A DNA stretch of 6,261 nucleotides from positions 1 to 6,261 of the forward strand of contig JACDHN010000168.1 in NCBI GenBank assembly GCA_013821025.1. Reading direction: 5' to 3'. Positions 1 through 5,949 of the stretch are shown here, piece after piece (positions within the stretch are counted from its first letter, which is position 1; every line of letters starts with the position of its first letter). The position numbers and the translations under genes were made by a program. The notes below the pieces were generated by a model. The model saw nothing but the letters and a program-made list of their open reading frames with translations, made no database searches and was not told where the DNA came from. Origin of the DNA: Acidimicrobiia bacterium. Its GTDB lineage: Bacteria; Actinomycetota; Acidimicrobiia; Acidimicrobiales; Ilumatobacteraceae.

Positions 1-615
1 CACGTGCACAGCGACTCCTGCAGCCCGGGCCCGGCGCAGGAACCGCTGGGTGACGACGGTCAACCGGCCGGTGCGTACCGGTACCTGGGCAGCGTCGCCG
101 CCCCGGGCCACACCCTGGAACTTCAGCCGGGCGATCTCGCCCTGTCCCAGCGCCGTGCACGCCTCAGGGCCGAGCAGGCGGCGCAGCAGCCGGATCCTGC
201 GGTCGCCGAATGCTGCGACGCACACCCGGTCCAGCACATCGAGGCGGGTGAGCAGGTCGACCAGCGGTTGCGTCGTCGCGTCGTTCTTGCAGTCGATGTT
301 GAAGCGGGTGTCTGGGAACGTCGTCAGCAGCTGCTCGAGCAGCGGGATCGGCTCGAGGCCGGACACCCTCGCTGTCATCACGTCGTCGATCGGAAGCATG
401 GAGATGCGCCCAGGGCGGGCGCACGTGCGGGACAGGTCGTCGTCGTGGAACGCCAGCACCACGCCGTCGGCCGTCGCCTGCGCATCCGTCTCCACGTACC
501 GGTAGCCGAGATCGACGGCCCGCTGGAACGCCGGCATCGTGTTCTCGGGAGCATCGCTGGCCCCACCGCGGTGGGCCATGGCGATCGGGCCCGGCCACAC
601 GAGGTAGGGGTGCAC
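1..615 (-). CDS. Glycerophosphodiester phosphodiesterase family protein (partial, 3' end beyond left edge)
   Basis: This protein probably hydrolyses glycerophosphodiesters (deacylated phospholipids) to glycerol-3-phosphate and an alcohol. The 205 visible codons carry the family's signature in order: HRG at residues 15-17, PENT at 23-26, ETD at 42-44 with the metal-binding acidic pair, and HDDDLSRT at 57-64 with the second catalytic histidine. NIDCK at 106-110 stands where the family usually has a NIE-K type motif. The reading frame is open to base 1 and breaks off at V-H-V, where the family normally continues into a V-x-WTVN motif, so perhaps 30-50 residues are missing. I chose the GTG at 615 because AAGGAG lies 4 bases before it, just after the stop of the upstream ligase gene. 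An ATG at 579 (M13) would give a protein beginning MAHRGG and is also possible. No signal peptide is visible, so a cytoplasmic, UgpQ-like enzyme is more likely than a secreted GlpQ type. It probably shares a transcript with the acyl-CoA ligase. The family is secure; substrate preference is unknown. Confidence 0.9.
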   Translation of the reverse strand, partial: MHPYLVWPGPIAMAHRGGASDAPENTMPAFQRAVDLGYRYVETDAQATADGVVLAFHDDDLSRTCARPGRISMLPIDDVMTARVSGLEPIPLLEQLLTTFPDTRFNIDCKNDATTQPLVDLLTRLDVLDRVCVAAFGDRRIRLLRRLLGPEACTALGQGEIARLKFQGVARGGDAAQVPVRTGRLTVVTQRFLRRARAAGVAVHV

Positions 616-619
616 GAGA

Positions 620-625
620 CTCCTT
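620..625 (-). promoter_or_regulatory. Ribosome binding site of the phosphodiesterase gene
   Basis: AAGGAG sits 4 bases before the GTG start at 615 and 4 bases after the ligase stop codon (631-629). It supports translation initiation at 615 within a two-gene transcript. The spacing is at the short end of normal. The ligase gene upstream has no such sequence, consistent with this gene being internal to an operon. Confidence 0.6.
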
Positions 626-628
626 CGC

Positions 629-2179
629 TCAGATCGAACGACCGGCCGCCTGCCAGTACTCGTCACGCAGCAGGCGCTTGTACAGCTTGCCCGTCGGGTG
701 GCGCGGCAGAACGGGACGGAAGTCCACCGAGCGCGGGCACTTGATGTCGGCGAGCGCCTCACGGCAGTAGGCGATCAGCTCGCGCTCCACGGCGGCGGCC
801 CGATCGCCGTCGGCGGGCATCTCCCTGGGCTGCACGACGGCCTTGACCTCCTCGCCGAACTCGTCGTTGGGTACGCCGAACACGGCCACGTCGATGACGT
901 CCGGATGAGTGACCAACAGGTTCTCAGCCTCTTGCGGATAGATGTTCACACCGCCCGAGATGATCATGTAGGCCGCCCGGTCCGTGAGGTACAGGAAGTC
1001 GTCGTCGTCGAGGTACCCGACGTCACCCAGCGTCGTCCAGCCCTTTGGATGACGGGACTTTTGTGTCTTGTCGGGATCGTTGTGGTACTCGAACGTGCCA
1101 CCGCCCTCGAAGTACACGGTGCCTCGCTCACCGATAGGGAGCTCGTCGCCAGCATTGTCGACGATGTGCAGCGTGCAGTTCAGTCCTCGCCCGACCGTCC
1201 CGGGGTGCGACAGCCACGACTCTGCGTCGCAGTACACGAAGCCGTTGCCCTCTGTGCCGGCGTAGTACTCGTGGATGACGGGACCGAACCAGTCGAGCAT
1301 CTGCTGCTTCACGGGCACCGGACAGGGAGCAGCGGCGTGGATCACATAGCGCAGGCTCGACACGTCGAAGCTCGTGCGCACATCGAACGGCAGCTTCAGG
1401 AAGCGCACGAACATGGTCGGCACGACCTGGGTGTGGGTGATACCGAACTCCGCCACGGCGGCGAGGAACGACTCGGCGTCGAAGTGCTCCATCACCACGA
1501 GCGTGGCGCCGAGCGACTGAGCTGCCATCGAGAAGCGAAGGGGGGCGGCGTGATACAGCGGCGCGGGCGAGAGATACACGCTGTCGGCGTCGAGGCCGAA
1601 CAGCAGCTCGGCGACAGCGGCCACCGGCGTGCGGGTCTCGGTCAGAGGGAGGGCGACGAACTCGAGCTTCACGCCCTTTGGCAGTCCGGTCGTGCCTGAG
1701 GAGTAGAGCATGTCGGTGCCTGCGACTCGGGCGTCGAGCGGTTCGTCGGCGTACCGGGCCACCGACTCCTCGTAGGAGTCGAACCCGTCGATGACGCCGT
1801 CGAGCATCAACCGGAGCGTGACGTCGGGGACGCTGTCGGCGATCTGCTCGGCCTGCTCGGCCTTGGAGCGCGACGTGATGTAGGCCATGGCGCCGCAATC
1901 GTTGACGATGTATGCCAGTTCCTCGCTGTTCAGGCGTGACGAGATGGCGGTGTAGATCAAGCCGGCGTAGTGGCAGCCCCACAGCAACTCCAGGTAGCGG
2001 GGGTGGTTCTCGAGGCACAGCGCCAGATGATCGCCGGGCTCCAGCCCCGCCTCCCGCAGCGCCTGGCTGAAACGATTGGCGGCGGCGTCCAGTTCGGCAT
2101 ACGTCTGCACAAAACTGCGATCGGACATGATCAGCGCCGGTTTGTCGGGCTGAGACTGGCGGAACGCCCCCGGATACAT
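629..2179 (-). CDS. AMP-forming acyl-CoA synthetase (fatty-acid--CoA ligase, FadD-like)
   Basis: This 516-aa cytoplasmic enzyme should activate a carboxylic acid, probably a fatty acid, to its acyl-CoA through an acyl-adenylate. All core motifs of the ANL superfamily are present: the phosphate-binding loop YSSGTTGLPKG at 159-169, SPAPLYHAAPL at 204-214, YYAGTE at 305-310, GDVGYLD at 385-391, the hinge-region DR at 400-401, GGVNIYPQE at 409-417, and PTGK at 495-498 with the adenylation lysine K498. The length is normal for the family. I chose the ATG at 2179 because the protein from there begins with the usual N-terminal region. The frame stays open upstream to 2407, but that would run into the dehydrogenase on the other strand. 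A CGGTACGTT promoter element ends 7 bases before this ATG, and no Shine-Dalgarno sequence is present, so the mRNA may be leaderless. It is divergent to an acyl-CoA dehydrogenase, supporting a role in acyl-chain catabolism. The exact substrate cannot be read from the sequence; aromatic or sterol side-chain acids are possible. Confidence 0.94.
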   Translation of the reverse strand: MYPGAFRQSQPDKPALIMSDRSFVQTYAELDAAANRFSQALREAGLEPGDHLALCLENHPRYLELLWGCHYAGLIYTAISSRLNSEELAYIVNDCGAMAYITSRSKAEQAEQIADSVPDVTLRLMLDGVIDGFDSYEESVARYADEPLDARVAGTDMLYSSGTTGLPKGVKLEFVALPLTETRTPVAAVAELLFGLDADSVYLSPAPLYHAAPLRFSMAAQSLGATLVVMEHFDAESFLAAVAEFGITHTQVVPTMFVRFLKLPFDVRTSFDVSSLRYVIHAAAPCPVPVKQQMLDWFGPVIHEYYAGTEGNGFVYCDAESWLSHPGTVGRGLNCTLHIVDNAGDELPIGERGTVYFEGGGTFEYHNDPDKTQKSRHPKGWTTLGDVGYLDDDDFLYLTDRAAYMIISGGVNIYPQEAENLLVTHPDVIDVAVFGVPNDEFGEEVKAVVQPREMPADGDRAAAVERELIAYCREALADIKCPRSVDFRPVLPRHPTGKLYKRLLRDEYWQAAGRSI

Positions 2180-2186
2180 GGTCGGC

Positions 2187-2195
2187 AACGTACCG
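2187..2195 (-). promoter_or_regulatory. Putative promoter -10 element of the acyl-CoA ligase (CGGTACGTT)
   Basis: On the minus strand CGGTACGTT contains TACGTT, a TAnnnT-type -10 element of the housekeeping sigma factor. Only 7 bases separate it from the ATG at 2179, so transcription would start at or next to the start codon. I see no convincing -35 box. It overlaps the left arm of an inverted repeat shared with the divergent dehydrogenase promoter. Confidence 0.55.
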
Positions 2196-2238
2196 CACGC
2201 CCGTGACCGACCCGAGACGAACCCTGGTCGTTCGGTAC
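2190..2238. repeat. Inverted repeat spanning the divergent ligase/dehydrogenase promoters
   Basis: The left arm GTACCGCACGCCC (2190-2202) and the right arm GGTCGTTCGGTAC (2226-2238) match as inverted copies at 11 of 13 positions, with a 23-bp spacer. Each arm overlaps the -10 element of the gene it faces. The arms may be two half-operators of a regulator controlling both genes, or an extended promoter sequence repeated on both strands. Candidate regulators such as TetR-type fatty-acid repressors are not encoded in the window. Confidence 0.45.
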
Positions 2239-2241
2239 CCT
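2233..2241 (+). promoter_or_regulatory. Putative promoter -10 element of the acyl-CoA dehydrogenase (CGGTACCCT)
   Basis: CGGTACCCT contains TACCCT, ending 7 bases before the ATG at 2249. This is the same geometry as the divergent ligase promoter. No Shine-Dalgarno sequence lies before the start codon, so a leaderless mRNA is likely. No good -35 match is visible. The element partly overlaps the right arm of the promoter inverted repeat. Confidence 0.55.
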
Positions 2242-2248
2242 CGACGTC

Positions 2249-3451
2249 ATGACGATGACCGTTGAGCCGGAGACGGAGCTCGCCCAGGTCGGCGCTGCGA
2301 TCGACGAGCTGCTGGAGCGGTTCCCGCCGAGAGAGACGAAGGCCGTGGAGTTCCTCGGCGCCCAATACGACGCCGGGCTGGCATGGGTGCACTTCGAGCA
2401 GGGTCATGGAGGGCGGGGCCTGTCACCGAGCCTGCAGCAGACGATCAACGTGCGAGTGCGTGATGCCGGCGGCCCGATGTCGGGCCCTCGCAACCCCATC
2501 GGCTACGGAATGTGCGGACCCACTGTGGCGGTGTGGGGGAGTGAAGAGCAGAAGCAGCGCTACCTGCGCCCGATGTTCACCGGCGAGGAGATCTGGTGCC
2601 AACTGTTCTCGGAGCCCGGCGCCGGCTCCGACTTCGCAGGGCTCGCCGCCAAGGGCGTGCACGACGGCGACGAGTGGATCGTCAACGGTCAGAAGGTGTG
2701 GACAACGCTCGCCCACATCTCCAGGTGGGGGCTGCTGGTGGTGCGCACCGATCCAGAAGCCGTGAAGCACGCAGGCCTCACCGCCTTCGTCGTCGACATG
2801 GAGTCACCGGGCGTCGAGGTTCGCCCGCTGCGCCAGATCACGGGCGAGGCCGAGTTCAACGAGGTGTATTTCACCGACACCCGCATCTCGGACGCCGAGA
2901 TGCTCGGGAGCCCCGGTGACGGCTGGCGGGTGTCGCTCACCACGCTGATGAACGAGCGAGTCTCCATCGGTGGCAGCATCCCAGCCCGCGCCTCGGGGGC
3001 GATCGCCGATCTCATGAAGGTGTGGATGGGCCTTCCAGAGGAGCGCCGTGACCCCGCCAGCCGCGACCGGGTGATGGATCTCTGGAGCCGGGCAGAGGTG
3101 CTGCGGCTCACGAACATCAGAGCCAACGACCTGCGCAAGAAGGGCGACCCTGGGCCGGAGGGCTCGATCGGCAAGACGGCGTCCGCCGACCTGAACAAAG
3201 ACATCTACGCCGCTGTCGTCGACCTGATGGGGGCCGAGGGGATGCTGTACGGCAGCTACGAGATGGTGCGCCCGGAGACGGCAATGTCGTCCGACACGTT
3301 GCAGAAGGCGTTCCTGCGGGCCCGCGCCAACTCCATCGAGGGAGGCACCAGCGAGGTGATGCGCAACATCCTCGGCGAGCGGGTGCTCGGGCTTCCCGGC
3401 GACGTCCGTGTCGATCGCGACGTCGCCTGGAGCAAGGTGCCCCGCAACTAG
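2249..3451 (+). CDS. Acyl-CoA dehydrogenase family protein
   Basis: This 400-aa flavoenzyme should catalyse FAD-dependent alpha,beta-dehydrogenation of an acyl-CoA, the first step of beta-oxidation, in the cytoplasm. The middle domain carries QLFSEPGAGSD (118-128), a variant of the T/S-EPxxGSD substrate/FAD motif, then NGQKVWTT (146-153). The C-terminal domain ends with IEGGTSEVMRN (363-373) and ERVLGLP (377-383), typical of actinobacterial members. The position of the usual C-terminal catalytic glutamate reads glycine (G365). By eye, E236 in MNERVSIGG aligns with the helix-G catalytic glutamate of isovaleryl-CoA dehydrogenase, so E236 is the likely base. The N-terminal helical domain looks short; recognisable similarity begins near GLAWVHF at 43-49. 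I chose the ATG at 2249 because the promoter element ends 7 bases upstream; an ATG two codons later at 2255 is the alternative. The stop lies 4 bases from the end of the convergent ispH gene. Substrate chain length is unknown, and heteromeric actinobacterial FadE enzymes are possible relatives. Confidence 0.94.
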   Translation: MTMTVEPETELAQVGAAIDELLERFPPRETKAVEFLGAQYDAGLAWVHFEQGHGGRGLSPSLQQTINVRVRDAGGPMSGPRNPIGYGMCGPTVAVWGSEEQKQRYLRPMFTGEEIWCQLFSEPGAGSDFAGLAAKGVHDGDEWIVNGQKVWTTLAHISRWGLLVVRTDPEAVKHAGLTAFVVDMESPGVEVRPLRQITGEAEFNEVYFTDTRISDAEMLGSPGDGWRVSLTTLMNERVSIGGSIPARASGAIADLMKVWMGLPEERRDPASRDRVMDLWSRAEVLRLTNIRANDLRKKGDPGPEGSIGKTASADLNKDIYAAVVDLMGAEGMLYGSYEMVRPETAMSSDTLQKAFLRARANSIEGGTSEVMRNILGERVLGLPGDVRVDRDVAWSKVPRN

Positions 3452-3455
3452 GAGA

Positions 3456-4508
3456 TCAGGCCGTCGCGGCGGGCGTCACGGCGAGTGCACCCAGCACGTC
3501 GCTGGCACCAATACGCCGGTCATCCATCGTGGGACGGGTCAGCAGCGATCCGCCCACCATCACCGTCGCCGCCGTCTCGATGCCGAGTTGCAGCTCGCGC
3601 AGGTTGCGGGGCGGGGGGAAGTACTCGTCCTCCTCGGTGACGCTGACGATGGAGACGCCCTCCGTTGGGGCGAGCGTGGCGATTACGGCGTCGACGAGCT
3701 CCTCGGGGGCCGAGGCCCCAGCCGTGACGCCCACGATGCCGTCCAGATCAGCAGGCACCTCATCGGCGGCGTTCACCCGGTACACACGTGTACAGCCCTC
3801 CTCGCCGGCGAGCTTCTCGAGGGCCCTGGTGTTGGACGAGTTTGCCGAGCCGATCACGACGATGGCGTCACAGCGCTGGGCCAGCTCCATCAGAGCCGAC
3901 TGACGGTTCGTGGTCGCAAAGCACAGATCGCTGCGCCCCGGCGTCCACACGTCGTCGAAGCGGGTCGTCACGGCGTCGGCCACGCCGGCCCAGTCGCGGT
4001 GCGACAGTGTGGTCTGGGCCAGCAAGGCCACCGGCTCCTCGAACGCCGGCAGTGCCTTCACCTCGTCGACCGACTCGACCCTGCTGATGGATTCGGGGGC
4101 GACGGCCATCGTGCCAACGGCCTCCTCGTGGCCCTCGTGGCCGACATACACGATCCTGTAGCCCTTGTCGGCACGCACCTTCACCTCGTGGTGGACCTTC
4201 GTGACGAGTGGGCACACGGAGTCGACGACGTAGCTACCCCGAGCACGCGCCGCAGCGACGACCTCGGGTGCCGAGCCGTGCGCCGACAGCATGATCGGCT
4301 GGCCGGTCGGAACCTGCTCGATGTTATCGACGAACACGACGCCGAGCTGTTGGAAGCGGTCAACGATCAGCTTGTTGTGCACGATCTCGTGATAGCAGTA
4401 CACCGGCGGCTCGAACGTTCGGACCATCCAGGCCAACGCCTTGATCGCCATCTCGACTCCGGCACAGAAGCCACGTGGTTGCGCCAGGAGCACGCGCTCA
4501 ACGGTCAT
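3456..4508 (-). CDS. ispH: 4-hydroxy-3-methylbut-2-enyl diphosphate reductase (IspH/LytB)
   Basis: IspH catalyses the last step of the MEP isoprenoid pathway, reducing HMBPP to IPP and DMAPP with an iron-sulfur cluster. The three cluster cysteines are present: C15 in PRGFCAGV, C99 in DSVCPLV and C196 in LCFATTNRQ. The substrate-pocket residues are also there: H44 in EIVHN, H77 in SAHGSAP, H127 and the proton-donor glutamate E129 in GHEEAVGT, TTLS at 166-169, SANSSN at 221-226 and GASAPE at 264-269. The protein has 350 residues against about 316 in E. coli. The surplus is mainly a C-terminal tail of about 45 residues after FPPPRNLR (297-304). I chose the ATG at 4508 because MTVERVLLAQPRGFCAGV matches the usual N-terminus. 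An in-frame ATG at 4559 would add 17 residues and overlap the start of der. There is no Shine-Dalgarno sequence; a CGGTAGCCT promoter element ends 10 bases upstream. It is divergent from der and convergent with the dehydrogenase. Confidence 0.97.
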   Translation of the reverse strand: MTVERVLLAQPRGFCAGVEMAIKALAWMVRTFEPPVYCYHEIVHNKLIVDRFQQLGVVFVDNIEQVPTGQPIMLSAHGSAPEVVAAARARGSYVVDSVCPLVTKVHHEVKVRADKGYRIVYVGHEGHEEAVGTMAVAPESISRVESVDEVKALPAFEEPVALLAQTTLSHRDWAGVADAVTTRFDDVWTPGRSDLCFATTNRQSALMELAQRCDAIVVIGSANSSNTRALEKLAGEEGCTRVYRVNAADEVPADLDGIVGVTAGASAPEELVDAVIATLAPTEGVSIVSVTEEDEYFPPPRNLRELQLGIETAATVMVGGSLLTRPTMDDRRIGASDVLGALAVTPAATA

Positions 4509-4518
4509 GTCATCGCTC

Positions 4519-4527
4519 AGGCTACCG
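4519..4527 (-). promoter_or_regulatory. Putative promoter -10 element of ispH (CGGTAGCCT)
   Basis: On the minus strand CGGTAGCCT contains TAGCCT, ending 10 bases before the ispH ATG at 4508. The mRNA leader would be only a few bases long. At a 17-bp spacing the -35 position (GGTTAC on the minus strand, 4547-4542) overlaps the -10 element of der. It forms the left end of the 30-bp near-palindrome. Confidence 0.55.
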
Positions 4528-4539
4528 CTGAGGCCTCGC

Positions 4540-4548
4540 CGGTAACCT
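4540..4548 (+). promoter_or_regulatory. Putative promoter -10 element of der (CGGTAACCT)
   Basis: CGGTAACCT contains TAACCT, ending 9 bases before the der ATG at 4558. A transcript starting about 7 bases downstream would have a leader of only about 3 bases. At a 17-bp spacing the -35 position (4520-4525) overlaps the -10 element of ispH. It forms the right end of the near-palindrome. Confidence 0.55.
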
Positions 4549-4557
4549 TCCAGGGCC

Positions 4558-5925
4558 ATGGCCAGCGACCCCGACACCCTTCCCGTCGTCGTCGTCGTCG
4601 GCCGCCCCAACGTCGGGAAGTCGACGCTCTTCAACCGGATCGTGGGCGAGCAGTCGGCGATCGTGGAGAATCACCCCGGCGTGACTCGGGACCGCAAGGA
4701 GAGCGAGGCCGAGTGGCTCGGAACCCGCTTTCGGGTCGTCGATACCGGCGGCTGGATGCCGGGCGCCGAAGGCCTCGATGCCAAGGTGGTGCGCCAGGTG
4801 GAATCGGCCGTGCTCGGCGCAGACGTCGTGCTGTTCGTCGTCGACGCTGCCGTCGGGATGAGCGACGACGACGCCGCCGTCGCCAACTGGTTGCGCGATG
4901 GCGCCCACGACGTGCTGTTGGTGGCGAACAAGTCCGACAACGAAGGGCGCGAGAACGCCCGCTGGGAGTTCCTGTCACTCGGGCTCGGCGAACCGATCCC
5001 GGTCAGCGCCCTGCACGGCCGCCGGGCTGGTGACCTGCTCGACGTCGTCATCGAGCGTTTCGCCGTCGACGGCCAGACCGCTGACGACGATGAGCCGGGT
5101 GACTTCGACGAGACGTTCGGCGATGTCGAGCAGTGGACCCCTGCCGCCGGGCGCCCCCCGCGAGTTGCCATCGTCGGACGCCCCAACGTCGGCAAGTCCA
5201 CGTTGTTCAATCGTCTTGTTGGCGCCGACCGGTCGGTCGTCCACGACGTGCCGGGCACCACCCGCGATGCCGTCGACACGCTCGTCGACACGGACGACGG
5301 CCCCATCGTCTACGTCGACACGGCGGGCATGCGGCGCCGTTCCAGGATCGACGACTCTGCCGAGTACTACTCGCTGGTGCGCTCGTTGCGCGCCATCGAC
5401 GACGCCGACATCGCTCTGCTGGTAATCGACGCCACCGAGGGCGTCACCGGCCAGGACCAGCGCCTGGCCGAACGCGTCGACGCCTCGGGCTGCCCGATCC
5501 TGATCCTGCTCAACAAGTGGGACCTCGTCACCGACGCCGAGAAGCGCGAGTCGCTGCTGACGGAGATGGCGCGCAAGCTGGCCTTCCTCGGCGACGCCCC
5601 GGTGCTGCGGGTCTCGGCGCTCACCGGTCGGGGTGTCGACCGCCTGCTGCCGGTGCTGAGCGAGTCGATCACGCAGTACCACCGGCGCGTCCCGACCCGC
5701 GACGTCAACAAGGTGATCGCCGCCGCTCAGCAGCGCCAACCCGCAGGCGGGGGAGCGAAGGTGCTGTACGCCGTGCAGGGGGCGACCGACCCTCCCACCT
5801 TTACGCTGTTCACGAACCGCGAGCTGCCCCGCCACTACCTGCGCTTCCTGGAACGCTCGATCCGCGAGGCCTTCGAGTTCGGGTCCACGCCGCTCAAGCT
5901 GCGCGTGCGCAAGCGACAACGATGA
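4558..5925 (+). CDS. der: Ribosome biogenesis GTPase Der (EngA), tandem GTPase domains
   Basis: Der is an essential GTPase that acts in maturation of the 50S ribosomal subunit. The 455-aa protein has the diagnostic two G domains followed by a KH-like domain. Domain 1 has GRPNVGKST (15-23), GVTRD (41-45), DTGG (62-65), NKSD (124-127) and SAL (150-152). Domain 2 has GRPNVGKST (207-215), GTTRD (233-237), DTAG (254-257), NKWD (319-322) and SAL (353-355). The KH-like domain runs from about residue 375 to the end, including FTNRELPRHYLRFLE (418-432), and closes with the basic tail KLRVRKRQR (447-455). The linker at 171-191 is strongly acidic, with 10 Asp/Glu and no Lys/Arg. The length is normal for the family. 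I chose the ATG at 4558 because only eight residues precede the first beta-strand; no Shine-Dalgarno sequence is at usable spacing. The nearby CGGTAACCT suggests a near-leaderless mRNA. A small zinc-ribbon gene follows after 24 bases and may be co-transcribed. Confidence 0.97.
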   Translation: MASDPDTLPVVVVVGRPNVGKSTLFNRIVGEQSAIVENHPGVTRDRKESEAEWLGTRFRVVDTGGWMPGAEGLDAKVVRQVESAVLGADVVLFVVDAAVGMSDDDAAVANWLRDGAHDVLLVANKSDNEGRENARWEFLSLGLGEPIPVSALHGRRAGDLLDVVIERFAVDGQTADDDEPGDFDETFGDVEQWTPAAGRPPRVAIVGRPNVGKSTLFNRLVGADRSVVHDVPGTTRDAVDTLVDTDDGPIVYVDTAGMRRRSRIDDSAEYYSLVRSLRAIDDADIALLVIDATEGVTGQDQRLAERVDASGCPILILLNKWDLVTDAEKRESLLTEMARKLAFLGDAPVLRVSALTGRGVDRLLPVLSESITQYHRRVPTRDVNKVIAAAQQRQPAGGGAKVLYAVQGATDPPTFTLFTNRELPRHYLRFLERSIREAFEFGSTPLKLRVRKRQR

Positions 5926-5936
5926 CCTCCGATGCC

Positions 5937-5942
5937 GAGGTG
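5937..5942 (+). promoter_or_regulatory. Ribosome binding site of the small zinc-ribbon gene
   Basis: GAGGTG is a perfect six-base match to part of the Shine-Dalgarno consensus and lies 7 bases before the GTG at 5950. It is the main reason for preferring that start over the ATG at 5932, which has no such sequence upstream. It lies 11 bases after the der stop, suggesting re-initiation on the der transcript. Confidence 0.55.
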
Positions 5943-5949
5943 CCGTGCT

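Larger units (their letters stand above)
4519..4548. repeat. 30-bp near-palindrome covering the ispH/der divergent promoters
   Basis: The 30 bases are centred between 4533 and 4534, and 12 of 15 position pairs are complementary. The core GAGGCCTC (4530-4537) is perfect, and it is flanked by TACCG (4523-4527)/CGGTA (4540-4544) and AGG (4519-4521)/CCT (4546-4548). Mismatched pairs are 4522/4545, 4528/4539 and 4529/4538. Each end of the palindrome is the -10 element of one of the two divergent genes. It could be an operator for a dimeric regulator or a symmetric double promoter. Confidence 0.65.

Noticed and set aside
4..744. Long open frame on the plus strand opposite the phosphodiesterase gene
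   Set aside because: It is antisense to a gene with clear catalytic motifs, and its product is Arg/His/Ala-rich with no recognisable domain, as expected for a shadow frame in GC-rich DNA.
698..1699. 333-codon plus-strand frame opposite the ligase
   Set aside because: It is antisense to the ligase motifs, with low-complexity His/Arg/Val/Glu composition and no Shine-Dalgarno or promoter element. Its length is typical of GC-rich antisense frames.
2218..2234. CGAAC-N7-GTTCG inverted repeat upstream of the dehydrogenase
   Set aside because: Five-base arms are expected about once by chance in a region this size when gaps are free. It overlaps the longer, better-supported repeat reported separately.
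2180..2407. N-terminal extension of the ligase to 2407
   Set aside because: The added 76 residues resemble no ligase and would run through the divergent promoters and into the dehydrogenase gene.
4509..4634. N-terminal extension of IspH, including ATG at 4559
   Set aside because: The far part (KSVDFPTLGRP) is the antisense reading of the Der P-loop, and the 17-residue extension from 4559 would include the promoter palindrome. The 4508 start fits the IspH family.
3408..5033. 541-codon plus-strand frame across ispH and the start of der
   Set aside because: It is antisense to ispH and out of frame with der, and ends in Arg-rich low-complexity sequence. Both overlapped genes are certain.
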